Below, piece by piece: positions 34,763 to 59,570 of a stretch of DNA of 64,000 nt. Every line of letters starts with the position of its first letter. Position 1 is the first letter of the stretch. The DNA lies in NCBI RefSeq assembly GCF_001649575.2, contig NC_051433.1, positions 22,102,710-22,166,709 on the forward strand. Direction: 5' to 3'. The notes beneath the pieces were generated by a model that saw only the letters and a list, made by a program, of their open reading frames with translations, ran no database searches and was not told where the DNA came from. Origin of the DNA: Kryptolebias marmoratus. Its lineage: Eukaryota; Chordata; Actinopteri; Cyprinodontiformes; Rivulidae. A program made the position numbers and the translations under genes.

Positions 34763-34955
34763 CAGTGGTTCCCAACCCTGGTCGTCGAGGAACACTATCC
34801 TGTATGCTTTCATTGTTTCCCTGCTCTTCAGCAGGTCTTCAAGTTCTGCAGAAGCCTGTTAATCTCACAGTCATTCAAATCAGGTGTGTCAAAGCAGAGA
34901 AACAACTAAAACATGCAGGATACTGTTCCTCGACGACCAGGGTTGGGAATCACTG
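34763..34955. mobile_element. Complete hAT-type MITE
   Basis: Inverted ends CAGTGGTTCCCAACCCTGG and its reverse with few mismatches; 193 bp. It is flanked by atgcagtg and atgtagtg, an 8-bp target duplication with one mismatch, the length expected of hAT elements. Confidence 0.85.
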
Positions 34956-34999
34956 ATGTAGTGAATGAACAGTAGAAATATAAAAAAAAGCATCCTATA

Positions 35000-36880
35000 A
35001 AATCACCATGAGACAGCCTGAACTTAAAATTCAGTAAGAGATATAAACTTTTTTGCAACTGAAGTTTTATTTCTTACAGTAAATGATGCTCTTTAGATAG
35101 AATTAGCCCCATGAACACAGAGCTGCGTTTCTACCAGACATCAAACTGTGACTACTGCTCATCTGCAGTCAGATTATAACTGCAGATGACTTTTTTATCT
35201 TTTTTAAATGCATGTTGAATTGTTTATTTGCTCTAATGGAGCTAATCTATTATTCATGGTAAGTGCTGGTCTTGCTCAAGTTATGATGACAGAGAGAAAT
35301 TGTGAGACAGATGGGAGTGGAAGTTTGATTTTATGTCGAAGGCCACTAGAGACTCCCATGGCTGTGAAGGAATAATTTCCAACCTTTTTCTGCAGAAATC
35401 TACGTAGCTTCTGTCCTGGGAGGGAAGCTTCACCTGTAGCTGAGTTGAGGAATGACTTTTAAGTGGATAAGAACAGCTGTTCTGATAAGGATGAAGCTTG
35501 AATTTCCCATTTGGAGAGAATCCACTTCGACCGACCGTCTCAGAATCAGCAGCAAAATGAAATCCGTGTACTTGTACAAGATATCAGCACATTGCACAAT
35601 CCCATGATGCTTCACATATGGCGATGATACACAAAACATCCCTGTAAAGCACAACCATGTTTAGGTAGTAATTAGATCATCCACAACTTTGCTAATGAAA
35701 AATACATCTTCGGATTGGTTTGTTCATTGAAATTTTAGAAGAATTCAAACTCTGTGCAGTATACTTATGGGAAAATTTTATACTACAGTGTATTTTAATC
35801 AAGCACTGTGCTTTCAAGGTACTATAGGGATGAGGTGTTACACCTTTCTATAAGCCCAACAACTTCACAAAACTATAATAAAAACAGCTAGAGCATAAAA
35901 GAATATGCCACAACTCTGCGGCCCGGATTCACTAAACGATTGTATGGCTTTTGCAGGTGCTAATCAGGAGCAAAACGTTTGAACTAAGAAAAACCCCCTA
36001 AGAAAAAGAGAGACGTGCGCCTGAAATTGTGCTGCCATCCAAACAGCATCTGTCTGTACTGGTACAGTTTGACCATATTTTAATGAGGTTTAATGCATGC
36101 ATTTAGAGACCAAAACCCCCTCATATTTATGTAAAGAACTGCCAGGGCAAAAAGTGTCAGATTCCTAAAGTGTGTTACTGTTTGTAACTCACATTTAACA
36201 TGAAATATTTGTCTCTTAGGAGAGTGGTATTTGCATCTCAGGAGAAGAAATGAAGAATGGGGAGCAATCTACTTCACTGCCTTCACAAAAATGGGCAGGG
36301 ATATCAGGAAAGGCATAATTCATCCTTCTTCTGAGAGACTAGTTGCATCTTAAGTGTGTAAAATGTCATTGTTGCTGTTTTCACGATACAAAATGTTCTG
36401 AATATAGAACATGCTAACAGTGCTGCGCATAAAATGGTTAACAAATATAATGTAATGATGTTCGTAAATAAGACCCATGTCATTGCACATAGTTCATGCT
36501 TTTCTGCAACAGCTTATGTGCACATAGGTTCATAGTTTAGCTGTATCAAAACGTTCCACTCACAAGTCACAGTTTTCACTACATACATGAGTGGTGACCC
36601 CAGTGGTGCTGGGTGGTTAACTGTCCAAAAGACAAGAAGAAGAAGCAAAGTTTGAGTGATTTCTCACTAAGAGTACATGTTTTTGTGTCCTTGTGATCCC
36701 TGAGTGACACATTGTCCAAATGTCGACAGCAGCAAATCTCAAACACAATATTTTGTTCTTCTTTATGTTTCTTGACTCACAGTAATTTCTGTCGTATCGT
36801 TGGCACCTCCAGTTTAGATGGAAGAGGCATATACTGCAGTGTGAACAGTCAATGTGGTCTCAAAACTCTAGGCTGCACCT
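35000..36880. other. Non-coding, nothing recognised
   Basis: No supported exon, RNA gene or repeat family. Short frames have no recognisable protein content. Confidence 0.4.
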
Positions 36881-36899
36881 GCTTGTCCACTACGGGGGC

Positions 36900-37680
36900 T
36901 GGAAAAACTTCAGGGGACAGGTAAAGATGACAAAATTGACATCACAGCAGAGCAGAGGCGTAAAGCACAAGCTGCTTGTCACGTCTCGGGAACCCAGATT
37001 GGTACGAGAACCAGGAACGACAGAAATCAGTTTTCGAAAAGTCAAAACAGTGTTTATTTATTTTCAGTGGAGAAAGGTGCAAAGATATGTACAGTGGTCA
37101 TCTGCTGGAATCCTGAATAAGAGGAAAGATGTTTACTGACGGTTCTTGGAGGAGATTGTTTGTTCTGGTGTTACTCAAATTATTTGTATCTCTCTCTTAC
37201 GGGTTCTTGAATCCTTGGTGGAGAAGATGGGTGAGATCCAAAGGCCTCCCGAGGAGATGAGGTGAATGAAGACAGGCAAGTGGTTGGAGGGCAGCAGACC
37301 AGACCTCCAGTGGACCATCGAGGGGAGTACTCAGAAAACATAGCAGGAAAACAGGCCAGGCTCATCTGAAGGTACAAAGCATACAGGTAAGTAATTTCTT
37401 CCTCATACACAAATACTGGCTGAAGACAGAACTACCATTGAGGTTCAATGCTCCAGCGGCGAGTCAATCATGACTGCTGGCTTTTATGCTGAGGAGCCCT
37501 CAGCAGGTTGACAAGGCGCAGCTGCCGTTGATTGGCAGCCATCTTGGGTGAGGCCTGCAGTCATGAAAACCCTTACACTGCTATGTTTCCACCTTGAGAG
37601 CATTATCCCAGCCCTCTTACCCCACTGGGAGAAAGCACAGTGAACACCCCTTTGGTCCAGGATAAAAACCATGGAACCAT
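36900..37680. other. Possible repeat-derived block, unclassified
   Basis: Direct words such as 'ggcttttatgctgaggagcc' resemble non-autonomous retroelement ends, but no terminal repeat or coding frame could be defined. It is followed by an (AAAT)n tract near 37698-37720. Confidence 0.25.
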
Positions 37681-37744
37681 TTTAAATTCATTAAGTGAAA
37701 ATAAATAAATAAATAAATGATGGTCAAGAGTGCAATTTAGAAAT

Positions 37745-38220
37745 CTTCAATTCAATCAACTTTATTATCCTTAACATTTCACAAAATGGAGACTTGTCTT
37801 TGACAGCTGACTCATAAATACACATAAAACCAATTAAAACTGCAATAAATAAAAAACTTGAGGAACTGTTAAAGCAGTCATAAAACAGTAAACACTAAAA
37901 TGCAGGCTACTGTACATCTAAAACATAAAAACATCTCAACGGGCAATGGTTACTTTGCTACGTGAGGCTACGTTTAAAGAGGACCCTGTTTAAGATGGTC
38001 AGGACAGAGGGAACAAATGATCTTTTGTCCCCATTCTTCTTTGTTAGAGGGACCATCAGTCTTCTGCCAGATGGCAGCAACTTGAATGATGATTGCAGGG
38101 GATGGGTTGAGCCATTGTAAACCTGGATTGCCTTTTTTACCCCCAGAACCTGGTTATGCAGGTCTGTGAACTGCATTTGCTGATGACCGATTATTTTACC
38201 AGCTTGTTTGACCTTGGACC
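37745..38220 (-). pseudogene. 3' relic of a non-LTR retrotransposon (LINE)
   Basis: On the minus strand a frame reads STHPLQSSFKLLPSGRRL, then KRSFVPSVLTILNRVLF, the usual C-terminal end of ORF2 in Jockey-superfamily (L2/CR1/Rex-type) elements. A short tail region follows toward lower coordinates. This is the typical 5'-truncated form. Confidence 0.6.
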
Positions 38221-39892
38221 TGATAAGGAGCGACTCTGTACGTCACCCATTAAAACCCTCTGTCATGCTTGAGCCTCAGTGTTTGTGGCTGAGGCTCATA
38301 TTTAGATTGTGCCACGAGAACAGCTGCAATCTGACACTAAAGAGTGCAAATTACTAACATCTGAAAAGCTTGATAAGTTGTTTGTGTCAGGATGTCATAA
38401 GTGCTATTTGAGAAGGAATTAATAGAGGGTGCAAATATTGTGTAAAAGATGGAGTAAAAACCAGGTGGTGCTCATTTTTAGTGAATCAGGGCCAGAGTTT
38501 ATTTTTTCTCAGCACAACTGGTTGCTTTTATGTGCCTTTCATCAATCCAACATCAAACAGGTGGTTGTATAACGTTGTTTCTGCTTTAAGTGTCAATCCC
38601 CAACACTATGTTTACGTACTGAAGTTACAACCAGAGGCAGAAAACTTCACTCAACAGTCACTTTGTTTTATGTGCTGATAGCTCACTGTATTTTATGTGC
38701 AATTAAAAAGGACACCCAAGACAAATTTTTGTAGCACTGCACAACAAAATGCATTCAAGTATCAACATGATCCCACATTTCAACGTGCCATAAATTTTTG
38801 AAGGCTGAACTAGTAAGCAGTTCAGTAATTGACAGTAAGATCCATAAATTCACTAACCCACCTGAGCAGGAACAATAAAACCTGCCCTCGCGTCTCTGCG
38901 TGGCCGTGAAGTTATTTGATTAAAAAAATTTCATTAAAGAAAATGCAAAGTCAAAGCCCAGCGCAGCTACATCAGCAGCTCTGTGATGCAACCAATGACT
39001 TGCAAATATCCTAAAGGAAACAACGCAATGTGAAACAAATGCAATCTTACCAAGTTTTTGCTTTAGTTCAGCATAATAGTTCAAATCAAAAGTACAATCA
39101 AGGCAGAACTGAACATTAGCAGTTTTTGCAGGTGTTCTTTTTGTTTTTTTTAACATAGTACAGATTTAAATTCTTGTCTAATGATGCCACACAGTGTGAA
39201 AACTTTAGGACTCATTAATGTGATCACAGTTGATGAATTTCCAACAAGCAGACTTGAAGGAGATTAACACCCAAGTCATTCAAATCTCCTTGGATTAACC
39301 AGTAATGACTGTATTGGATCCTTGTGTCGTTCATAAAAACTCAAAATCTCAGTTTATAGCTTCTGTGATCAACGAAAGTATTAACGAGTTTTAGTAATGT
39401 TAGAAAGTGGACAGAACCACTCGGACCCATAGCCTTTTTTTGTAGTTTTGAGATCAGTAGTTGGCCATCTCCAGCTTGATAATTCAGAAGAGAATTGCAC
39501 AAAAGGGTGGAGGTGATGCTTGAAACATCTCTGGGCAAAACTCCCGATCTTTGAGGCAGATTATTCATTAATATTGGAACAATTTCATAAGGACTACCCC
39601 ATGCTGATAAAAAAGTTTAAGAACTGTGGATAACATGCACCCTATTCATGAGAGAATTGAATGGGTTTTTTGTTTTGTTTTAGGAAGATTTTTGGAGAGA
39701 CATTTTAGAGCCATTTGCATCACAATTCAGACACAGTTTATAGCTGGCACGTGACAAAAATGTTTTGGAACAAGTGTTTCAAATCAGCTGGTAAATTATG
39801 TAAAACTGGCAAGCATTATGTGTCTGACTTACTTCCCCAGAGGGTTGCAATACCACGCCAAACCAATAAGCTCTAGCCTTCCATGTGATGTG

Positions 39893-40155
39893 TTGTCCAC
39901 CCATTCATCCATCCATTATCTTTACCTGCAGGGTCCCAGGGAACTAGCACCTAAGAAGTTCCTTTAAAGTTACTGATTAACCTAACATGCATGTTTTTGG
40001 TCTGTGGAAGGAAACCGAAGTACCTGGAGAAAATCCATGCATGAATGTGGAGAACATGCAAACCCTACACAAAATAGTTCCAGGTGGGTTTTGAACATGT
40101 GATCTTCTTGTTATGAGATAACTGCTCTACCAGCTGTGTTACCACATGTCCCACT
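39893..40155 (+). repeat. Interspersed repeat with 'aacctaacatgcatgttttt'
   Basis: Has the common teleost string around 'catgcatgtttttggtctgt' and then 'gaacatgcaaaccctacac'. It is the downstream part of the repeat type whose upstream half is at 621-800. Confidence 0.65.
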
Positions 40156-40739
40156 TTGTGTTTTGGGATAATTTGATACCAAATTAAATTTTTATTAGAG
40201 GTTTAAGGAAGGACTTAGTCACATCATTTGAATAGTTAGTTGGCAAAATGTGTTAAGGTTTATAAATTTCTCTGATAATATGCAGTAAATTACATATAAT
40301 TTAATTTGTACTCAGTGCTGTCTGTCACTAGCAAAGCCACATTCTAATAATAGATAAAAGGCTCAATTGTGTCTATACTGCTAACAAATTTCTGAAGAGG
40401 GAGTCAATGCAGCTTCTGCCTGAAATTCCAACATCTTTCTTCTATGAAACCCAACAGAAATTTGGGACTTATTTCTTGTAAGAAGCTAAGCTGACAAAAT
40501 GTTGATGTTTCATGTGCAAATTGAATAAAAGGTGTAAAGAGAGCCAAGATCAAAAGAAATGTTAAAGTTGCTGCCTGTGCCTCATTAAGGTCACCATGGT
40601 AACCACACCTATGTCTCTCACATGCTCGTAAAACTACTTAGTCAGAATGCTGACAAGAAGAAGAAGAAAATATGCTCCTCTGATGATGTTTCTCTGAAAA
40701 CAACCTTTTGTCCTGTTTTTATCATAGCGATAACTAGAC

Positions 40740-41025
40740 CCCAGCACGTCGAAGCAGATGGCCATTCGTCCTGAGCCTGGTTCTGGTTCTGATGGGGGTT
40801 TCTTCCTGTTAAAAGGGAGTTTGTTCTTTCCACTGTCGCCAGCATGCTGCTCAGGATGGGAGACTGGGATGAAGTGAAGATTCAATGCAATCTGATAGCT
40901 TCCTTAGAGAAATACTTTTTACAAATTTGCTTTTTATAATGTATGCAAATGTTTTTGTACGGTGCCCTGAGATGACTTTTGCTGTGACTTGGTGCTATAT
41001 AAATTAACTAAATTAAACTGAATAG
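40740..41025 (-). repeat. Interspersed repeat family C, inverted copy
   Basis: Carries 'cctgagcctggttctggtt' and 'ggtttcttcctgttaaaa', reverse complements of words in 32950-33020, and ends 'gacttggtgctatataaat'. Confidence 0.7.
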
Positions 41026-41029
41026 AGGA

Positions 41030-42840
41030 AATCTAAGGATTATGATGATGTTCTCAGAGACATAGTGGGAGATCGAAATAGCCTCCACTTCCAGTTTTGT
41101 AGAGAAAAATCTGACCTTAGATACTGTATAATGGAAGTCAAAGCCAGTTTGATTGTGCACACTCTGTACCCTGAGGGGATTTGAAAAAAAAAAGTTATTT
41201 TGGAGTGACACACTGGGTAAAAGAGGACAACAATGGCAAGTTTTGATGTATAAAATGTGTAGGAAGTGTGAAATTTGTGGAAGTAAGAAAACATTTGTAA
41301 AAATTTAGGAACTCTAAGGTGATCAATGTGTATAATCTTCAAAAATCATAAAACGTAGACTGCACTAGTGTAAAAAGCATTAAATATATCTAAATGCCAG
41401 TTCAGTGATGTAAAGTGTAAATTTATGTTACTTGTTTAAATTCTGAGTGGCACTCAAAAAGCCTGTGTTTAGCCACAGGTTTTGCCAGAATCGTGCTGTC
41501 TATGGGAGTATTTAGCTTTTTTTTCCTCTTCTTTTTCATTCTACATCTACATCATGTGATGAACCGCTTCCAGAAGTTGTAGAACACTTTTCCTGATCAA
41601 GCTACATGTTTTGATATATTTTTTTGTATGGGTTTTTACAAAACCTTTGAAAGAGTAGCAATTGATTATTACTGGAAATGGATGGATAACAGGTAAATAC
41701 TGTAACAATAAGGGCGCTTCAGTTTTTATGCACGGACACCTTAATGAATAATTGGACAAAAGTTGTTAAGTTTTGCGAGAAATGCTCCCTCCAAAACTAT
41801 TTCACAGTACATTTCAGATGAGTCGAGAAGCACATCTGGCAGACTGTTTTTACTGGATCAGTTAATCACGTCACACATGGCTGGTCGACAAGCAAGAGAA
41901 ATTTTCTCCGGCACGAACATCAAACTTATTCTTCTGCTTTGATCTCTTTTTAGACCGACTCCTGAAATAGCAGGAGGCTCAGAGTGGTGTCAGCAGAAAA
42001 GCAATCCGTCTGTCCTGGCCTGTGCTTCTGCGGAATAACAACATCCACTCTAAACTGCGGACACTTCATCATGCAGAACCAACATCCGGTAGTGTTTTTC
42101 AAATTGAACTGTTCCCGGCGTCTGCCCAGGAGACTCGCTAGCAACACATAGAGGAAATGAAAAAAGCCAAGCTTGGACATGTTTGAAGAAGAGAACTTTA
42201 TTTACAACACACAAGGCACTGGCTGCGAGCCAGCAGCAAAAGCTCTCAGTCTGTATATGCCATTTATCAAGGGGGCAACTTGAGCTAGCTTTACTCTTTT
42301 ACTCCTCCTCTCTGCCACACTGAAACCAAGAGAACCTACCCTAAGACCCATTCCTGAAGTTAGTCTTCTTAATTGTTGACGGTTAGGACTAAGATGACCA
42401 ACTTGATTTTTGTTTTAGAGCCACGGATTCCACCATCGCTTAATGATACAGCTTCACAATCCTGGTGGTTCATTATTTTACTGCTGTAAAGGTTGATCAC
42501 TCATGACTTGCAGACTTCAGGAGTTAAATCTCTTCCCATGAATTACTTCGGTCTTCCATCAGTCCTGTTTACCTCTACCTGCCTTCTTCTTCCTCTTGAT
42601 TTCTGGCTGCAGAGGACAAAGAAGCGTCAGTCTCTTCCGTTCCCCTCAGTTTTTTTTCCTCCAAACTGCTCTCTAAATGTTATACTCTGCTCCCGCTGCG
42701 CTCGACTCTCACTTCCTCCCACCCCTTCTTCGGCTGACCCTCTCCCCCATCCCACTAATCACCTCTCCACATGGCCTACCTGCATCCTGCCACAACCTCA
42801 TTTTTCTCCCTCCCTCTTGCTGCCTGCCTCTCTCTGGGTG
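41030..42840. other. Non-coding, nothing recognised
   Basis: No supported gene. A proline/serine-rich frame near 42493-42849 follows from a pyrimidine-rich stretch and is not taken as coding. Confidence 0.35.
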
Positions 42841-42841
42841 T

Positions 42842-42990
42842 CTCATTAAAGGCGCTCTATCTAATGAGATTACGCCGTGGGGATTAATGGTGTGGCTAAT
42901 TGATAGACACACAGCCGGAGAGGATTAAATCCCTTTAAGTCTCCAGTGGGGGCTTTTTTGGGCGTTTCAGCTGACTAATTGAAATCACAG
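42842..42990. promoter_or_regulatory. TAAT-rich block, candidate enhancer
   Basis: Dense homeodomain-like cores (taatgag, ggattaatgg, gctaattgat, actaattgaa) within 150 bp and no recognised repeat. Inferred only; conservation is untested. Confidence 0.25.
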
Positions 42991-43888
42991 GAATGGACAC
43001 AAATACACTTCCTGACCCACACACATGCAGCACTCCTCCAATCCTTCCTTTGTGGTGCAATGAAATGACCAATAAAAGGGGGGGTTTATTTGAAACCGAA
43101 GCTTTGCCCAAACAAAGAAGTTAGGGATTAACTGCCTAATAACAGACAGACAATAATAGTAATTCCCAGCGGAGTCTATTCTGGTTCGCGACTCTCGCGT
43201 CAAAACACATTATTCTGTGGTGAAAAATAAAAGAACTTCCAACTATCTTGGTGTTGAAATACAAGCTGATTATTTTCATGAACACATTAAGGTGGAAAAA
43301 TCCTGACTGAAGCATTTTTAAACAATTAAAAAAAAAAAGGAACCCACACAATCCAGATGGAAACTGAGCTCCATTAACATCTGTCACAGTGACAGGAAAC
43401 ACCGTCATAAGAGGACAAGTAAAGCTGCATCTGTAATGACTTTTAAAAACAAGTTCACAGAGACCCGTGAAAATTTAAAGCTCAGAGCAGAAATACATGA
43501 GAAAGGACCGGTGCTGAACAAACAAGGCCATTATACATAATTCAGCACACACCCGCAGGTGTGTGTAGAGGGAATATTCAAAAAAGATGGCACATTTTCC
43601 AAACGTGTTGTTTATTTCCTAAAGCACACATCCAGTATCTAGATGAATAAATAAAAGAATTCCAGTACCTTGAATAATATAATATCAGCAGGCATGGCTA
43701 ATGAGCCTCCAAATGTCCCAAGGCAAGAGGGCGACTGAGGGAACGCGTCTGTCAGCGACGAGTCAGACCGACCAGGAGTTTTCATATCAAAACGGGCTAA
43801 ACAATGCAAGTGAAATTAAAAACACAACCAGAGCTGGAAATGGAAAAGCAGGCATTTCAAAACAAAATGATGAGTTTTATCTGCGGTT

Positions 43889-45025
43889 ACAGGGATAGTT
43901 CAGATCTTTTGAAGTGAGGTTCTGCGAAAAGGTTATGAACTATTAGTATATCTGTTGTAGGGAGCTCCGAATGACCTCACTGTCGCACTGTCCACGTGGA
44001 AACGCTTTTTTTTTTCATCATTCATCTTTTCTAAAAGTATCCATGTGAACACAGCCCTGTTTGTAGGAATGTTTGCATCCATACGGAAATGCAGAAAACG
44101 CCCCAAAACGCTGTAGCAACTATGCCAGGCCTCAATGTGGCGCTGTGGTGTTGCTACAAAACCACACCAGAAACAGGAAACATGGCCCTGAATCTTACAT
44201 GCTGGGTATGAAATGTAGACACACACACAAAAAATCTTTTTTGAGTAAAGAGGAAAATGGATTGTAACTTTGTGTCAAATTAAACTACATGACAGTGTCG
44301 AGTGAGAGTTGTGTGGGTCCAAATCTGGCCACATGAAGGACATTTTTCAGGCCCAGTATCCAGCACGGGACGGCTGCAGGGACACATTTCCCTCATAATG
44401 TTTAAAGCATATCAGGCTAAATTCTTTGTACACATTTGTAGATCTTTTAAATCATTCATGTAAATTGTAGATGTTCCTGTATGCTGTAGACCAACCCAAA
44501 CTCAAGCATAAAATGTGTCATTATTGTTGTTACGTCCGATGTGCTTGGGGTCATAAGTTAGGAAGAAGGCGGGGGTATGACATCATTCTCGAAAGGTTGC
44601 GTTTTGCCCGTCTACACAAAGGTAAAACTATAGTTTTGGGGCTCTAAACTGTTTCTGTGAAGGCAGGGTTAATTCTGACCAGATTGACAAACTAATCTGA
44701 ACAAGGCCAAGACCAAAGTGGATTACTGTTGCCTCAAAACAACTCCCATCTCCAAAATCTTATAATGTTTTACATGAATGTTATGTTACCGGGAGTAACA
44801 ATAACAACAAAATAATAAACAAAAAATTCTGTAACCAACAATATAATTTTAAACTGATAGGAGAGTAGAGGTTTGTAAAGCAGTTTGCATGAACGTCTAG
44901 GAAACCTTTAAAAGTGGAGCCATTTCAGGACAACAGCGTTTCTCTTTGATGTTGGCAGCGTTCAGACTAGCTAATAGCTCATCAGTTTGGTCAGAATTAA
45001 ACTCTATGTCTCCAAACGAGGATCG
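43889..45025. repeat. Repeat-derived stretch including family B copy
   Basis: Opens with 'acagggatagttcagatctt', a known teleost repeat phrase. The right part (44702-45025) matches family B at 24885-25250. It may be one ~1.1-kb element or two neighbours. Confidence 0.5.
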
Positions 45026-45899
45026 TTTAAAGAGCTATCAACAAGAGTAAATGTTCAGAACCTTTTGACTAGAGATGTAAAAGTTTGGTTCGTACTTCAG
45101 TATGAAGGTCACCATTTGATACTACAAGAAAGAGTACAAAATGTTAAACACTAGGTTCCTTTTTTCCCCCCCTCCAAGTAGCAGAAACAGAAAAACAAAT
45201 CGTCCTTCCTAGTAGAGAGGGTCCAAAATAAAAAACAAGTCACATTGTGTTATCTTTTATGTCCAATTTGAAATGTAAGCAGTGTCCTACAGGCCATGTG
45301 CGAAAGTTTGATTTACTCCAGAAAGAAGTCAAACTTTCCCATGACATAAAAAAACTACAAAAACAAATTAAACAAAACAAAAAACCAGTGAGTGTTTGCC
45401 TCATATAATCTGATCTGGATTTGACGCTGAGTAAAAAGCACCAAAAAAACTGAACACAAAATAAGTAAACTTTAAAACCTTCACACCGAGCTTCTCAGCA
45501 AGTGCTAGGCAAGGAAAATGATTTATTTGTTATAAAGGATATCAAATAAATACTCAAATGGTCTGCCATAGATTTTAAAAGGTACATTAATTGACAGAAC
45601 TGCTTGCCATGTCTCGTCTCCCTCTGCTGCTGTTACTGTGGCTCGTAATCAGGAAACTTTTCCACTGGGTGATTTTAAAAAACAGGCAGCTCTATAAGCT
45701 CCTGTGTGTATTTAACTGTATCCTCCTCTACTTTTTTCTGTTGTTTCTGTTAACAAAATGCAGTTAAATATAACCCACTTCTCACCAGTGACTAGCATAA
45801 TTGCTGTGTACCTCAGTGAATTCAAGCTAAACGTCTGTACTGTGATGCTTAGGTACAAATAGATGCACTGTTACACCCCTACGTTTCACAAAAGCCCTG

Positions 45900-46150
45900 A
45901 TTCAAAAGATCTGAAGTAACCCTTTAAAAGTAAATAGCCCCAATTTACAAATGAATGGCCCAACGAAGAGCTCGAGAGGGAGAGCAGCAACTTATGTCAT
46001 CAATACTTCAAAAATATGTATCTTACAGTATTTTTTTTTTTTTATTTTCTCAGTGTCTTTATACAGAGTATATTCATATAGTTTCAGCTGACTATTTTCA
46101 CATTCTCACCACAGAGTAACAAGTGCTTTGAGTAAAACATTTGGAGGAAG

Positions 46151-46183
<33 letters not shown>

Positions 46184-47288
46184 GCACCTTTTTAATAAGT
46201 TTTGTTGGCCTATAAAAAACAGGAATGTTCAAGGCGACAGAAGAATCTCTCTCAGGTGCCTTTGTTCCATTAGGTTCTGCTCTCCTAACGCCGTCGGACT
46301 AATCGAGTCATGCCTACGTAAGCTTTACACCGTGGAGATAGCAACACGAAACCAAACAGGGCAGGCAAGCGTCGCAACACGAAGGCTCCGAAACTCATGA
46401 GTTCACAGAAGCAAAAGGCAAGCATTCTCCAAGAAACTATAAAACCCCGACATGTAGAAAAATGTAGCTTTGTTGACAGGTGGTTTTTGTGATCTGAGCA
46501 GGTCCTTCGAGCGGCGGGTTGTTTTCCCCCACACAGACTCCTGTTGGCTTCTTTCAGGCCGTAATTGAATGAGTTATGATGTCCGATAGTCTGCCCTGGA
46601 TTGTGTCCTTCCCTCCTGGGACTGGCTGCTGGGGTTGTTCCTGTGCACCGCTGTCAGAGGGAGAGGAGAGAGTGACAGGCAGGGCTGGTCTGAGGAGGGG
46701 GGACACAACACGCCTCCGCCGTACTGCACAAATGGCAACCGATCCTGAGATAGCAGGAGTCTGATACAAAAACACACCACAAAAGGCACTTTATAAAATG
46801 ACAGTGCTTCTGTTCTAAGGAAATTCAAGTTGACAGAGTTAAAGAGAGAGTCAGTGAGCGCCTTCCCGAGAACATTCTTCTCTTCAGTGTGAGACTAAAG
46901 CAGGAGACAGTTTTTGTTTGAACAATCGATCAAAGCACAAATTCACTACTCGTGCCTCTCGTGACCGCCTTGATTTGTCCCCAGAGAAATCCAGGTCCAG
47001 CGCGGTGAGAGAACAATGGAAAAAAAATCAAATCAAATAATAATAATAAAAAAAATAATAAATCGAAGTTTCACACTACAAACTCGCCACTAAAACCATA
47101 AAGCCAGAATACAGTTGCATCACAGCAGAGTTCACGTCTGCGGGCCTGGTCGCCTCGAGCCGGCTGCTGCAGCCCGTGTTAGGGTCCGTTCTTCAACTTA
47201 TCCTCCTCCACCTCCCCTGACCCCACCCCACCCCTCCTGCCGCAGCCCTGCACAGTCCTCCACCTCCCACCCCTCCGGCCCCCCGCTC
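45900..47288 (-). other. cdh4: Probable cdh4 3' UTR
   Basis: Directly downstream of the cdh4 stop on the minus strand. A minus-strand AATAAA at 46041-46046 is one possible end and another is near 45521. The stretch includes an A29 run (46151-46179, T29 in the transcript) and an AT-rich simple run near 47030-47066. The true 3' end is not determined. Confidence 0.35.
46151..46179 (+). repeat. A29 homopolymer
   Basis: Uninterrupted A run; reads as poly(U) in a cdh4 transcript. Confidence 0.9.
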
Positions 47289-59095
<11,807 letters not shown>

Positions 59096-59459
59096 CTGCA
59101 CACACCCCCACACATACACCCACACATAACATTTAGTTCATTTAATTCTAACAAAAACATGCACATTCTCCAGCCTACTATTACTTGAATAGCAGCAGCT
59201 CTGAAATCTTTTGTTTGCTGATCCAAAGTGCCCATTATCAGGTTGAAAGCTGATTAGCATAATAAGCGACGGCAGCCGAGCCCCTCTGAAATACTACAGC
59301 AGCACCGAGAGTGGAACATATGTTCTCCAAACTTACGAACGCAGCGGCTCATTAGCATGAAGGCTGAAGGAAGTTGGGGTCTGTGCGCGAAAGAGTCGAA
59401 AGGCGCTCTGCCATACTCCCTTCTGCTCAGGCGCCATAGCAACAGTTACTGTCATTGCA

Positions 59460-59570
59460 AGCCGATCCTGAAAATAACAGCCTTGATTCAAGTCGCTAAA
59501 TCTAATTAATGCATGATGAGAACTTTAAACAGCTGGCCAAGCGGGGCCTAATGAGAAATGGTTAATAGTG
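59460..59570. promoter_or_regulatory. TAATTAATGCAT-containing patch, candidate enhancer
   Basis: TAATTAATGCAT at 59503-59514 with nearby taatgag and gttaatag words, unique in composition and close to a cdh4 exon. Inferred only. Confidence 0.25.

Noticed and set aside
42493..42849. 118-codon Pro/Ser/Leu-rich frame
   Set aside because: Explained by a C/T-rich stretch; no domain or neighbouring exons.
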